Source: Azorinus chamasolen
Taxonomy: Eukaryota; Mollusca; Bivalvia; Cardiida; Solecurtidae
DNA: 64,000 nt
Direction: 5' to 3'
Assembly (NCBI GenBank): GCA_963576725.1
Contig: OY755242.1
Span: 30,651,225 to 30,715,224, forward strand
In this document: piece after piece, positions 42,425-51,072 of the stretch
Layout of the letters: every line of letters starts with the position of its first letter
Position numbering within the stretch: the stretch's first letter is position 1
The notes under the pieces: generated by a model
What the model was told of the DNA's origin: nothing
The model's database searches: none
Seen by the model: the letters and a program-made list of their open reading frames with translations, nothing else
Position numbers and translations under genes: made by a program

Positions 42425-43417
42425 TCAATATCCTTGCTTAAGCAGTTTTTCAGTTAAAATGCGATTTCGACTGTTAAAATCGTCAATAGATGAACAAGCT
42501 CTAGCAAAACGAATAAGTTGAGATATATACACCCCGTAAGATGGAGCACGGGGAACATCCCCGTCAAGATGAGGAAAATTAACAATATTAAAATCAAAAT
42601 CATCTCTTTTGTCATATATTTTAGAAGAAGTCATTCCATTATTAATTTTAAGGTCGAGATCAAGAAACGCTACATAATTGTCGGACGGGTTAGCTTTATT
42701 CAATTTGAGTTCTTTAGGATAACTTGTAGGAATCAGAGCATCAAAGAAAGGGTTATCTAAGTTAAAAATATCATCCAAATATCGACAAGTTTCATTGAAG
42801 GCTTTTATAACATCTTGTGATTGAGGATTTAAACGCAACATGAAATCTCTCTCATAGGAGTACAAAAACAAATCTGCGACAAGTGGTGCACAATTCGTAC
42901 CCATGGGGATACCAATTACCCGACGGTATATAGCATTCCCATAACGTACACATATGTTATCCAAAAGAAAGGTTAGTGATTCGCAAACTTCTGAGCAAGT
43001 CCAATTGGTGTAATATTTCATTTGCTCGTCAGTAAAGAAAGCTTTTTCAGCATTATATGTCAAGAATGATGTTTTTTCCCGGGCAAATACTTTCTGGATT
43101 AAGTTAGTAAGCTTATCCTTAATTAAAATATGAGGAAGAGTTGTGTACAGAGTAGAAAAATCGTAAGTGGTTACAGTGGATGCAAGACACCTTTTGTTCT
43201 TAAGTTTGTTTAAGACTTCTGAATAGTTCTTAATAGACCAGAAGAGATTTATTCCAGAATTTTCATAAGTCTTATCACAGTAGAACCTTACATGTTCCTT
43301 TACCTTCGTTAAACAAGAAGTCAGAAGTATAGACAATTTAGTAGTTGTACATGAACTAGAATTTGCAATGAAACGCGTTTTATATGGTTTTTTATGTAGT
43401 TTTGGTAACCAATACAT
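42425..43417 (-). pseudogene. PLE reverse transcriptase core, copy B4
   Basis: A frame of about 330 codons with all RT palm motifs: YWLPKLHKKPYKTRFIANSS, motif A TTYDFSTLYTTLPH, motif B GIPMGTNCAPLVADLFLYSY, motif C YLDDIFNLDNPFFD, then KIYDKRDDFDFNIVNFPHLD and SYGVYISQLIRFARACSS. It ends at a TGA where other copies have AGA (Arg) in KQGYRYH, so that stop is a true mutation. The same frame continues after it towards the C-terminus. Upstream in frame lie a TAA (SYI-TAA-VNIDE) and the TGA at 43574-43576. Confidence 0.9.
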
Positions 43418-43573
43418 TGTAGGAAGTTTATGTTGTGTAATTTTAATATCGGTTCCAAGTTGTTCACACTTTTTGACATGGTCTGAAACGATGGTCTTTT
43501 CGTCAATATTAACTTAAATGTATGACTTGGTATTAATAATTTCCTGCTTCAAGACATCGATATAATGTAATCG

Positions 43574-43576
43574 TCA
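43574..43576 (-). other. In-frame TGA in RT N-terminal region (candidate Sec codon, B4)
   Basis: NVIII-*-RLHYIDVLK on the minus strand, homologous to the TGA at 29192-29194 in the diverged copy A3. Confidence 0.6.
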
Positions 43577-44416
43577 AATAATAATCACATTATTCGATGC
43601 CTTATCAGCAGGAACAAAAACGTATTTTGAATGGAAATCCTGTAAACCCTTTTTAAGATGTCTAAAAGAAATTCTAGGTTTAGGTGGAAGAAGGTGTTTA
43701 TTAGAGCTATAAAAGGAAATGCGTTTATCAATAATATCAAAAATTAGTTTTTTCCAACTAGAAAGAGCATTAGACCATTTAATATTAAAATTTTGTAAAG
43801 CCTCCGCAATCTGCACTCGACAAGAGTTACAATCTATCATGGATGGTATTCTATATTTGGGACCTTTATTCAAAATAGATCGTAAACATTTATCTTTAAT
43901 TATCTCAAAATTACCAGTAATCACATGACCAGCCGGAGAATAGCAAAATTTTGAGGTGGCGCAATCTCAATTATCAGGAATATTTTCATTAATATTAAGG
44001 TCGGCCACAATTTTATTATAGTTGAAAATTATATTTCTGATGGGTTTGTTATATTTGTAGCAGATGATAGGTGGTTCTGTATTTTTAATGTATTTAGGAA
44101 TAGTGTCAATTACATTTTTGTCTCTAAAAATACTTTGGAGGTCAATAAAATCAATACCTTTATTAATAAAAGGAATTTTCAAGAAGAATCTTTGGTGTTC
44201 AGATAATTTGTCAATGTGCGGTCTGAGAACATGTAGAGTAAAGCTTTGTATCAAACTAGCCGTTCCTATGAGAGGACCTGGTCTAAAAATAATTTTATCG
44301 GCTTGCTCGTCAATTTCTTTTAATGAACATATAGATAAGGAGGAAAGTCTAGAAAGCATGACATGTTTGCCAGAAGTAAGACGTAAAGTATGTAGATCAA
44401 GAAGAGTCATTTTCAA
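43577..44416 (-). pseudogene. PLE linker and RT N-terminal region, copy B4
   Basis: Continuous in one frame except for the TGA at 43967-43969: MTLLDLHTLRLTSGKHVMLS, FINKGIDFIDLQSIFRDKN, CYKYNKPIRNIIFNYNK, then *DCATSKFCYSPAGHVITG, FEIIKDKCLRSILNKGPKYR and KYVFVPADKASNNVIII. The block with GHVITG and KGPKYR is typical of PLE proteins between nuclease and palm. Copy A3 has the same order. Confidence 0.8.
43967..43969 (-). other. In-frame TGA in the CxC motif (candidate Sec codon, B4)
   Basis: IPDN-*-DCATSKFCY. Homologous to 28792-28794 in A3. Only the first position of CxC is affected. The second Cys (TGC) is kept. Confidence 0.65.
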
Positions 44417-44554
44417 ACGAGATTTTCGTTTAATATTACCATTTTTGCGAATGCCATGTGATCGAGATTTGCGTTTTCGTATAGAAAAAATTGAAAAAAT
44501 ATCTATATCTGGTTCTTTTGAAATATTTCCAGTCTGGTAAATATTATCATTCAG

Positions 44555-44860
44555 TCATAAAGGAAAAGGTGTTTGCAATTTTTTGATCCAATTTAATTCA
44601 GATATAAATCTAGCTTTCGATTTAAAGCTACTAGTAGCCTCCTTATCATATGTTATATGCTCAACAATTTGTACTAAAACATCTTTAAAAGAATGGCCAG
44701 ATTTCCGAAAGTGTTGGTATAAAAATGGTTTAGTTTACGATTTCGACACTGATATGCATGCTCACGAAATCGAGTCTTCAAAGCACGTCCTGTTTGTCCT
44801 ACGTACTGTATACCGCAACTAGGCGCGTTTCAAGTTAAAACATAAATAACGTTAGTAGTA
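44555..44860 (-). pseudogene. GIY-YIG endonuclease domain, N-terminal to RT (copy B4)
   Basis: Minus-strand translation: NVIYVLT-*-NAPSCGIQYVGQ, TGRALKTRFREHAYQCRNRK, LNHF, then after a one-base frameshift YQHFRKSGHSFKDVLVQIVE, SFKSKARFISELNWIKKLQT and PFPL. GIQYVG is the GIY-YIG core, R of TRFREH and E of ISELNWI are in the expected catalytic positions, and Cys/His residues fit a CCHH-type metal site. The TGA at 44830-44832 stands at the first Cys of that site. A second TGA (44555-44557) follows PFPL and is of uncertain origin. The domain lies before, not after, the RT. Confidence 0.85.
44830..44832 (-). other. In-frame TGA in nuclease Cys site (candidate Sec codon, B4)
   Basis: YVLT-*-NAPSCGIQYVG. 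The position expected to be the first Cys of the GIY-YIG CCHH motif. No other copy in the window covers this region, so sharing cannot be tested here. Confidence 0.5.
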
Positions 44861-45099
44861 CAGTGAAGCTCACTTATAACGAAATCCCGGGGACCTTAAT
44901 ATTTATTTCGCTATATCCAAACTTCGTTATATCGATAAGACGAAATTTCGTTATAAAAGTTTGGATATAACGAATTTCGTTATAGTGTACCTATGTCATA
45001 CAATAAATGCTTATTGTTAGAAAGGGCAAAGTAAAGCTATGAGATTAGCAACCATGTGGTTTTGCAAGCAGTGTTGATAATGCCTTAATAAAACTGTAG

Positions 45100-45190
45100 G
45101 ATCTTACATACAGATCCTGATCCTGATCAGATGCTACATTACATATATTTATATATAATGTAGTTGCCGATCAAGGTCTATACAGTTCAC
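45100..45190. repeat. Palindromic insert in transposon 3' region
   Basis: GATCCTGATCAGATGCTACA / TGTAGTTGCCGATCAAGGTC with a TATATTTATATATA loop. A variant of the MITE hairpin theme inside the Tigger element, downstream of the transposase stop. Confidence 0.45.
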
Positions 45191-45337
45191 AATGTCATAT
45201 GTTTGGTAATTCCACAGCATGTCTCTTATGAAAACTAATGGAAATAAAAACATTCAAAAGCAAATCCACTTCAGTCATTTATCAACTACAGTACATGTAT
45301 AAATATAATGACAACATGTATTAATTAGTATCCCTTT

Positions 45338-48300
45338 TCAATGGTTCAGTATAGATCTATGTTGATTTGAAAAAGTCACTGATTTTGTCTGTTTGCTGGC
45401 ACTTGATTTTACTGTCTGTTGCACTAGATGGAGAGCAGAGAAAACATTTTCTGGAATATCATTAATACTCTCCAAAAAGTACTGGACCCTGTTCAGGGAC
45501 ACCAGTGCTGTCTCCTTTGAAACAATAACATGTGGGGTCTCATCATCATCATCATCATCACTGTCATCACATGGTACATCATCTGATGGTTGACATTCTG
45601 CGATGATGTCCTCGTCCGTCTTGTCCTCTGTCACAACAAGGTTCTTATCAACATGGACAACATCATAGACTGACAGCTGAAAAACAGTTAAGCCCCACTT
45701 TACGGTTTTATAACCATAACAAAGATGTACTGCTTCTATAGGATATTTCTGCATTACCTTTGACTGGCATCAAGCAACTCCCTGCTTTTCAAGATAACTA
45801 AAAGTGTACAAATAGAGTTGGCTCTACATAGTTTACACATTTCTTTTTAGATTGGCTACCTTGCAGTACATCTGTATTCATTTTCCCTGTATTGTTTTAA
45901 AGTAACGAGTTAGAAATCTACAAAAGGAAGATAGTTTGGTATTTAGCCGACATGTTGATCTACTACTAACCTGCGCCTGTGTTTTTTTACATAACATTGC
46001 GAGTGGAAGGGAATCTTGCAATCTCTCTAGTAGTTCAGCTAGCGGCACATCATCATCTTCGTCCATCAATTCTTCCTCTTGTTGGATGAAGCCACTCCTA
46101 CGAAAGCACTTCTGGATAACAGTTGGGTCCACGGCCTGCCATGCAGCATAGGCATACCGGATTGCTACTAAGACGTTCAGTGCTGGATTGGTTCCTTTGT
46201 CGTAGCACTGAAAAAACATGTTAAAAATCACATTTTATTGAATATGTTTTCCTGTGATTGTCTGTCTGAATTGCTACAGTAATTACAGTAAATGATACAA
46301 CCCTTTCCCTTTTCAATATTCATGTAAGAAAAAACAAAAACCTATGATAACACATGTGTTATCATAGGTCTTTGGAAAAAATGTCAACATGAATATTAAC
46401 TAGAGGTTTTTGTCAAAAAAACGGATGTCTCCCCTCTAATAAAAACAATATGTAAAGGGAAATCATTAAAAATATTATGGTCTTGATGAATGATACTTCC
46501 CCTCATTATGCGTTTTCCACACTACATTTTTCAAGAAGAAAATGATAACAGCTAATAACTCCAAAAATACTGATACCAGATTTATGGCCCTTGTGCATGA
46601 CACTTACTTTCATCATGCTCTTTCCAAAAATAAAATGTCATTCCAATAGCATCAGTCGAACAGGAGTTATTGATCGGCCAAAAAATGTAACAAAGGGCAA
46701 TAACTCCAAAAGTATTGAAGCCAGAATTATGGCCCTTGTTCATGACACTTTCTCTCATCATGCTCTTTCCATGTATGAAGTTTCAATACGATGGCAAGAG
46801 CCATGTAGGAGTTATCGTCCGGACAAGAAAGAATTAAACAAATGTACAAGGGGCAATAACTCTAAATTTATTGAAGCTCGAGTTAAGGATCTTATGCATG
46901 ACACTTTCTCTTATTATGATCGTTCCATGTATGAAGTTTCACTCCAATGGCATGTGTCACATAGGAGTAATCATCTGGACAAAAAATTGTGATTGTTTTT
47001 ACAAAGGGCAATAACTCCAATATTAGTGAAGCCAGAGTTATGGACCTTGTGCATGACACTTCCTCTCGTTATGATCTTTCCATATATGAAGTTTCAATCC
47101 AATGGCATGAGCCATATAGAAGTTATCGTCCGGACAAAAAAGTGTGATTTTTTTTACAAAGGGCAATAACTCCAATATTAGTGAAGCCAGAGTTATGGAC
47201 CTTGTGCATGACACTTCCTCTTGTTATGATCTTTCCATATATGAAGTTTCAATCCAATGGCATGAGCCATATAGAAGTTATCGTCCGGACAAAAAAGTGT
47301 GATTTTTTTTACAAAGGGCAATAACTCCTATATTAGTGAAGCCAGAGTTATGTACCTTCTGCATGACACTTCCTCTCGTTATGATCTTTCCATATATGAA
47401 GTTTCAATCCAATGGCATCAGGCATATTGAAGTTATTGTCCGGACAAAAAATTATGATATTTTTTACAAAGGGCAATAACTCCAATATTAGTGAAGCCAG
47501 AGTTATGGACCTTGTGCATGACACTTCCTCTCATTATGCTCTTTCCATATATGAAGTTTCAATCAACTGGCATCAGGCATATTGAAGTTATTGTCCGGAC
47601 AAAAAATTATGATATTTTTACAAAGGGCAATAACTCCAATATTAGTGAAGCCAGAGTTATGGACCTTGTGCATGACACTTCCTCTCGTCATGATCTTTCC
47701 ATATATGAAGTTTCAATCCAATGGCTTGAGCAATATAGGAGTTATCGTCCGGACAAAAAAGTGTGATTTTTTTTACAAAGGGCAATAACTCCAATATTAG
47801 TGAAGCCAGAGTTATGGACCTTGTGCATGACACTTCCTCTCATTATGCTCTTTCCATATATGAAGTTTCAATCAACTGACACCAGGCATATTGAAGTTAT
47901 CGTCCGGACAAAAAGTGTGACAGACAGACGGACAGACGGACAGACGGACAGACAGACAACTCTCACGAAAACAATATGTCTCCCCCATATAAATATGGGG
48001 GGAGACATAATTAGCCCAATTTTCATACTGTAAATTTTTCAAGGGAAAGATTTGTTTTGACAAAAGCTTTAGAATCATATCTATATAAATTTGAAAGCAA
48101 ACAGAGCAGACCCTGATCAGAGGGATCCTATAGGAGCCGTCCGATCCGGGTCTACTCTGTTTGTAAATGCGTGAAAATGTGTTAAATACATGTAACATGC
48201 ATTATAATAATTCTTTATGGCAATACAAAATATTTTCTTTTTCAACAAAAAAATTATTTGTTGTTTTTTTATAAAGGAGATATCAATATCTGAATGGCAA

Positions 48301-49677
48301 ACAGCACGATCCCGAAAAAGTGAATGAGTTACTCAATCGAAAAATGTTATTTGCTGAAATTGTCGCGATTTACAGTAAAATCCACAACTCACCTCTATAA
48401 CGTAGTTTACAAGTCTTTGGTGATATTGGACATTGAAGCTGTATATGATCCCCTGATCGCATGGCTGAAGCACCGATGTTGTGTTTGGAGGCAGGAAACA
48501 GAGTGTGATGGCTTTCAAGCCGGCTACAGTTGGGTGTGCAGCACAGTTGTCCACAAACATCAAAACCTAACCAATGCAAAAACAAACCGATGTAGTTTTC
48601 ACTTAAAATTATTCACCAAGTCCTGTAAAAATTCCAGGTTTTCACTACTATCGCCAACAAGAATGACCGACATAATCTGTTAGAGTGACCTCCCTTTTGT
48701 TTACAGCGGCTATAAGCTACGACGCTGGATTCAATAGTTTATTCAGTCCTATAAGAACGGCACTGGATCCAATATTTTATTTAACCCTATTTAACCCTAT
48801 CAATACATCGCTGGGTTCAATATTTTATTAAGCCCTGTAAGTTACATAATTAAAGTCCACCTACCTTTCGACTCTGGCGCTTAAACTGCTTGTCGAGATG
48901 ATTCAGCCAGTCTTTGAATATGACAGACGTCATCCATGCACGTCTGTTAGACTTGTATATAACTGGGAGTGATTTGACACTTTTAAAACACCTAGGGTTT
49001 TCAAACTTCCCAATAACTAAGAGCGGGAGCTTTTCAGATCCTGTCATATTACACGCAAGAAGAAATGTCAACCTATCCTTAGCCTTCTTGCCACCTACGC
49101 ATGTCTCGCCTTTGATTTCCAGAGACCGATTTGGCAACAGTTTATAAAATAGCCCAGTCTCATCCGCATTAAAAATATTATCTGGAGTAAATCCGTTGGT
49201 TAGAGCAGGCAACTTAGTTCTGATCCAATTCTCAGTTACGTCCGTGTCGACAACACCACTCTCGCCACAGATAGCCTTAGACACAATGCCGTGTCTTACT
49301 TTAAACCTATCAATCCAACTTTTGTTTGGCACGAAACTGGATCCCAACTGTTTGGCAAATTGATCGCTTTTAGCTAACAACACGTGTCCACTAACTGGGA
49401 GATTTTTTGCCCGAGCTGATTTAAACCATTCAAATAGGGACTTTTCTATTTCCTCATGTTGTGATGATCTGTGCCGTTTTCTACTTGGAGAAACAGTCGA
49501 ACACTGATACGCATCACGTATTTCCTTATCCTTCTTTAAAATTCCTGTTAGTGTGCTCGGAGAAATGCCATAATACGTAGCAATATTAGATTTCTTTTCT
49601 CCGGTTTGAACTGTTTCCAAAATTTCGAATTTTGTTTCGAGCGATATTGCTTTCCGTTTTGTGCCTTTACGCTCCAT
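45338..49677 (-). CDS. Tigger-like transposase, four exons, about 520 aa
   Basis: Exons on the minus strand: 49677-48865, 48566-48393, 46207-45971, 45676-45338 (TAA/TAG-type stop at the end). Each junction has GT donor (GTAGGT, GTGAGT, GTTAGT) and AG acceptor, and all are phase 0, giving 271+58+79+112 codons without a stop. Start chosen at ATG 49677 (MERKGTKRKAISLETKFEIL); the upstream in-frame GTG is not needed. Order: CENP-B/psq-type helix-turn-helix (about 1-60), second HTH with SWIDRFKVRHGI (about 120-140), then DDE catalytic domain: NADETGLFYKLLP (first Asp), VLMFVDNCAAHP (second, across the exon 1-2 joint) and LQPCDQGII (third), spaced as in DD30D enzymes. The C-terminal exon has AVDPTVIQKCFRRSGF, typical of Tigger, and an acidic DDSDDDDDDE run. 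It cuts and pastes the element in the nucleus. No disabling lesion is seen. Confidence 0.85.
46309..46400. mobile_element. Short MITE-like element with perfect palindrome (in Tigger intron 2)
   Basis: CAACCCTTTCCCTTTTCAATATTCATG-type left end followed by the palindrome ACCTATGATAACACATGTGT and its inverse (46341-46364). It lies in transposase intron 2. Confidence 0.5.
46427..48012 (+). mobile_element. Pearl/BIV160-like element with about 8-9 tandem units of about 155 bp (in Tigger intron 2)
   Basis: Left boundary GATGTCTCCCCTCTAATAAA, right boundary CATATAAATATGGGGGGAGA (short inverted ends). The core unit contains ACAAAGGGCAATAACTCC, GAAGCCAGAGTTATGGACCT, TCTTTCCATATATGAAGTTT and GTTATCGTCCGGACAAAAAA, repeated at roughly 155-bp spacing from 46690 to 47900. 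A GACAGACGGACAGACGG microsatellite follows. From memory, this layout matches the non-autonomous Helentron-related pearl elements and BIV160 satellite of bivalves. Open frames across the repeats (46591-48033) are by-products of the periodicity. Confidence 0.7.
48095..48185. mobile_element. TTAA-MITE family C hairpin (in Tigger intron 2)
   Basis: GCAAACAGAGCAGACCCTGA / GATCCGGGTCTACTCTGTTT. The C/T mismatch is kept. The usual T/A mismatch is T/G here. Confidence 0.6.
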
Positions 49678-49904
49678 AATGAATTTCACAAAGACTGCGT
49701 ATGAAGAGAATTCTTACATGCAAGTGACCAATTCAATTATTTCCCTCAAAATTTCTGATATGTGTTTATGTACGATATGGACAATTACATCCATTATGTA
49801 TTGTTTGATAGCTGGGGCGATAGCCAGTAAATTGTTTGCTGCACGCTTCTTCACCGCGGAAGGTGTGAACACTTGTCAAACTGCGACCTACAGGCGACTT
49901 AATA

Positions 49905-50045
49905 CCGCTTAAGCCGGTGCTAGGGGGCGTGAGCAGTGTTGCACTTTCAATTACTGCTCATGAACAGACTCAATAAAACCGAGTCTGCAATTTTCTCTTT
50001 TTGTGTTGCAATTTTTGCTTTCGGGGGATCACAACCCTTCAGAAT
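49905..50045 (-). repeat. Block-R repeat copy in transposon 5' region
   Basis: CCGCTTAAGCCGGTGCTAGG, GTGCAACACTGCTCACGCCC (as inverse), TTGTGTTGCAATTTTTGCTT and CGGGGGATCACAACCC match the units at 21775-22445 on the opposite strand. It lies between the outer TIR and the transposase start, so it would be in the 5' leader or promoter of the transposase gene. Confidence 0.65.
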
Positions 50046-50251
50046 TTGTATTAACCGATCAATTTTTCATTAAAACTTTATTCTCGGGACATGGTAATCT
50101 GTTTGTTATATCCGAATTTTCATTATAACCAATTTTGTATTAAGCAGGCAGATGTCAATAGAAACAAAGAAGGAAAAGGTCGGGGTTTTTTTTTCTTTTG
50201 TATTATCCGGTCTTTCGTTATATCCGAGTTCGCTATAAGTGAGCTTCACTG

Positions 50252-50929
50252 TAGTACAATCAACGTCTGAGTTTATCTTGACATTAAATGTTCTACCATT
50301 AACTGTAGATTTTATAGTGGAATTACAAGAAATGTTACTACAACATATGCACCTCTTAGCAAAGCACTTTTGGATAATCGGATACACTCTGTGTCGCTTG
50401 TATAAGGATCGTTTACGAATAGAAGAAACATTTAGGATAACAGATTTTAAAGGTGAAAGTACAACTCTTGGTCCATTGAAAAAACATTTATTAATAGAAA
50501 GAGATGGTATGTGAAAAGATGATGCCGACTGAAGATTAAGTTGTTTTAAACGAACAAAAGGTTGAAGGGAAGAGAAATTAGAAATATTTCTGGGTACTTG
50601 TACAGACGACACAGATTGCATATTTATAGCTTTCAGTTCTATCAGAGGTATTTTAAATTTATTCATATTGGAAAGTGATAGAGGGGCACCTGTATTGTGT
50701 TCATCAACACGTCAATACATTAGTGTAGCTACCAAGTGCATCAAATTGCTGGTGAACACAACAACTACCACGAGGTGCATGACATACTTATGATGATGTA
50801 AGAGGCGAATAAGAGTTGTATATGTTACTTGCATATCCAGCAAGAGAATGATAACAACATCGATTACGTGTACGGGGAGACTTTTAACGGCCACCACACG
50901 GCACAAGCAACAAAGTTGTGATAATAAAA
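50252..50929 (-). mobile_element. PLE copy B4, 5' portion (5' leader and N-terminal coding region)
   Basis: From 50929 down to 50667 is a leader without a recognised motif. ATG at 50666 opens a frame of about 137 codons to the Tigger insertion at 50251: MNKFKIPLIELKAINMQSVS, a Ser/Arg-rich segment, then HRVYPIIQKCFAKRCICC, SNISCNSTIKSTVNGRTFNV and NSDVDCTT. The Cys cluster (CFAKRCICC...C) is a possible zinc-binding module directly before the GIY-YIG domain. No stop interrupts this part. The upstream neighbour at 50930 is the tail of another copy in the same orientation. Confidence 0.8.
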
Positions 50930-51072
50930 GTACAAAAATGAGTCATGCAGGAAACACCACATACAGAACAAATAGTCGCCCGAACAGCAACACAAGGAAA
51001 CAGCAAATGTACATAACTATAAAAAACAACAAGAGACGCACAAAGACAAAACAAACACACAATAGGGGGAAG
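50930..51072 (-). mobile_element. Distal end of PLE copy B5 tail
   Basis: The minus strand starts TTCCATCTTCCCCCTATTGT and ends GACTCATTTTTGTACTTTTA, the last part of a subfamily-B tail. Its first base continues precisely where the tail fragment at 54190 stops (GGCGGTAC), so it is the other half of B5, separated by the copia-type element. Confidence 0.85.

Larger units (their letters stand above)
41626..44860 (-). mobile_element. Naiad-type PLE copy B4, 3' portion (nuclease, RT, tail)
   Basis: On the minus strand, from 44860 down: GIY-YIG nuclease, linker with *DC, RT, C-terminus, SECIS-like hairpin and subfamily-B tail ending at 41626. The 5' portion continues at 50252-50929 beyond a Tigger insertion. 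Together they form the only copy in the window with the complete N-to-C domain order. It is disabled by one frameshift, a TAA and a TGA at an Arg codon. The remaining TGA codons may have been selenocysteine. Confidence 0.9.
44861..50251 (-). mobile_element. Tigger/pogo-type DNA transposon, 5.4 kb, apparently intact
   Basis: Terminal inverted repeats CAGTGAAGCTCACTTATA (18 bp perfect, about 26 bp with two mismatches) and flanking TA duplications at 44859-44860 and 50252-50253. Removing the element and one TA rejoins the PLE reading frame exactly (DC-TT|T-N-VIYVL). Further inner repeats of TTCGTTATA type occur at both ends. It contains one transposase gene on the minus strand, interrupted by three introns. 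Confidence 0.92.

Noticed and set aside
42425..42427. A further selenocysteine codon at KQGY-TGA-YHK in copy B4.
   Set aside because: All other copies have AGA (Arg) here, so this TGA is an ordinary nonsense mutation.
44064..44540. A 158-codon plus-strand ORF.
   Set aside because: It is antisense to the PLE linker/RT coding region, which has clear family motifs on the minus strand.
46591..48033. Several plus-strand ORFs with repeated residues such as YMKFQS and VSIQW.
   Set aside because: They are the 155-bp tandem units of a non-coding pearl-like element read in rotating frames, inside a transposase intron.
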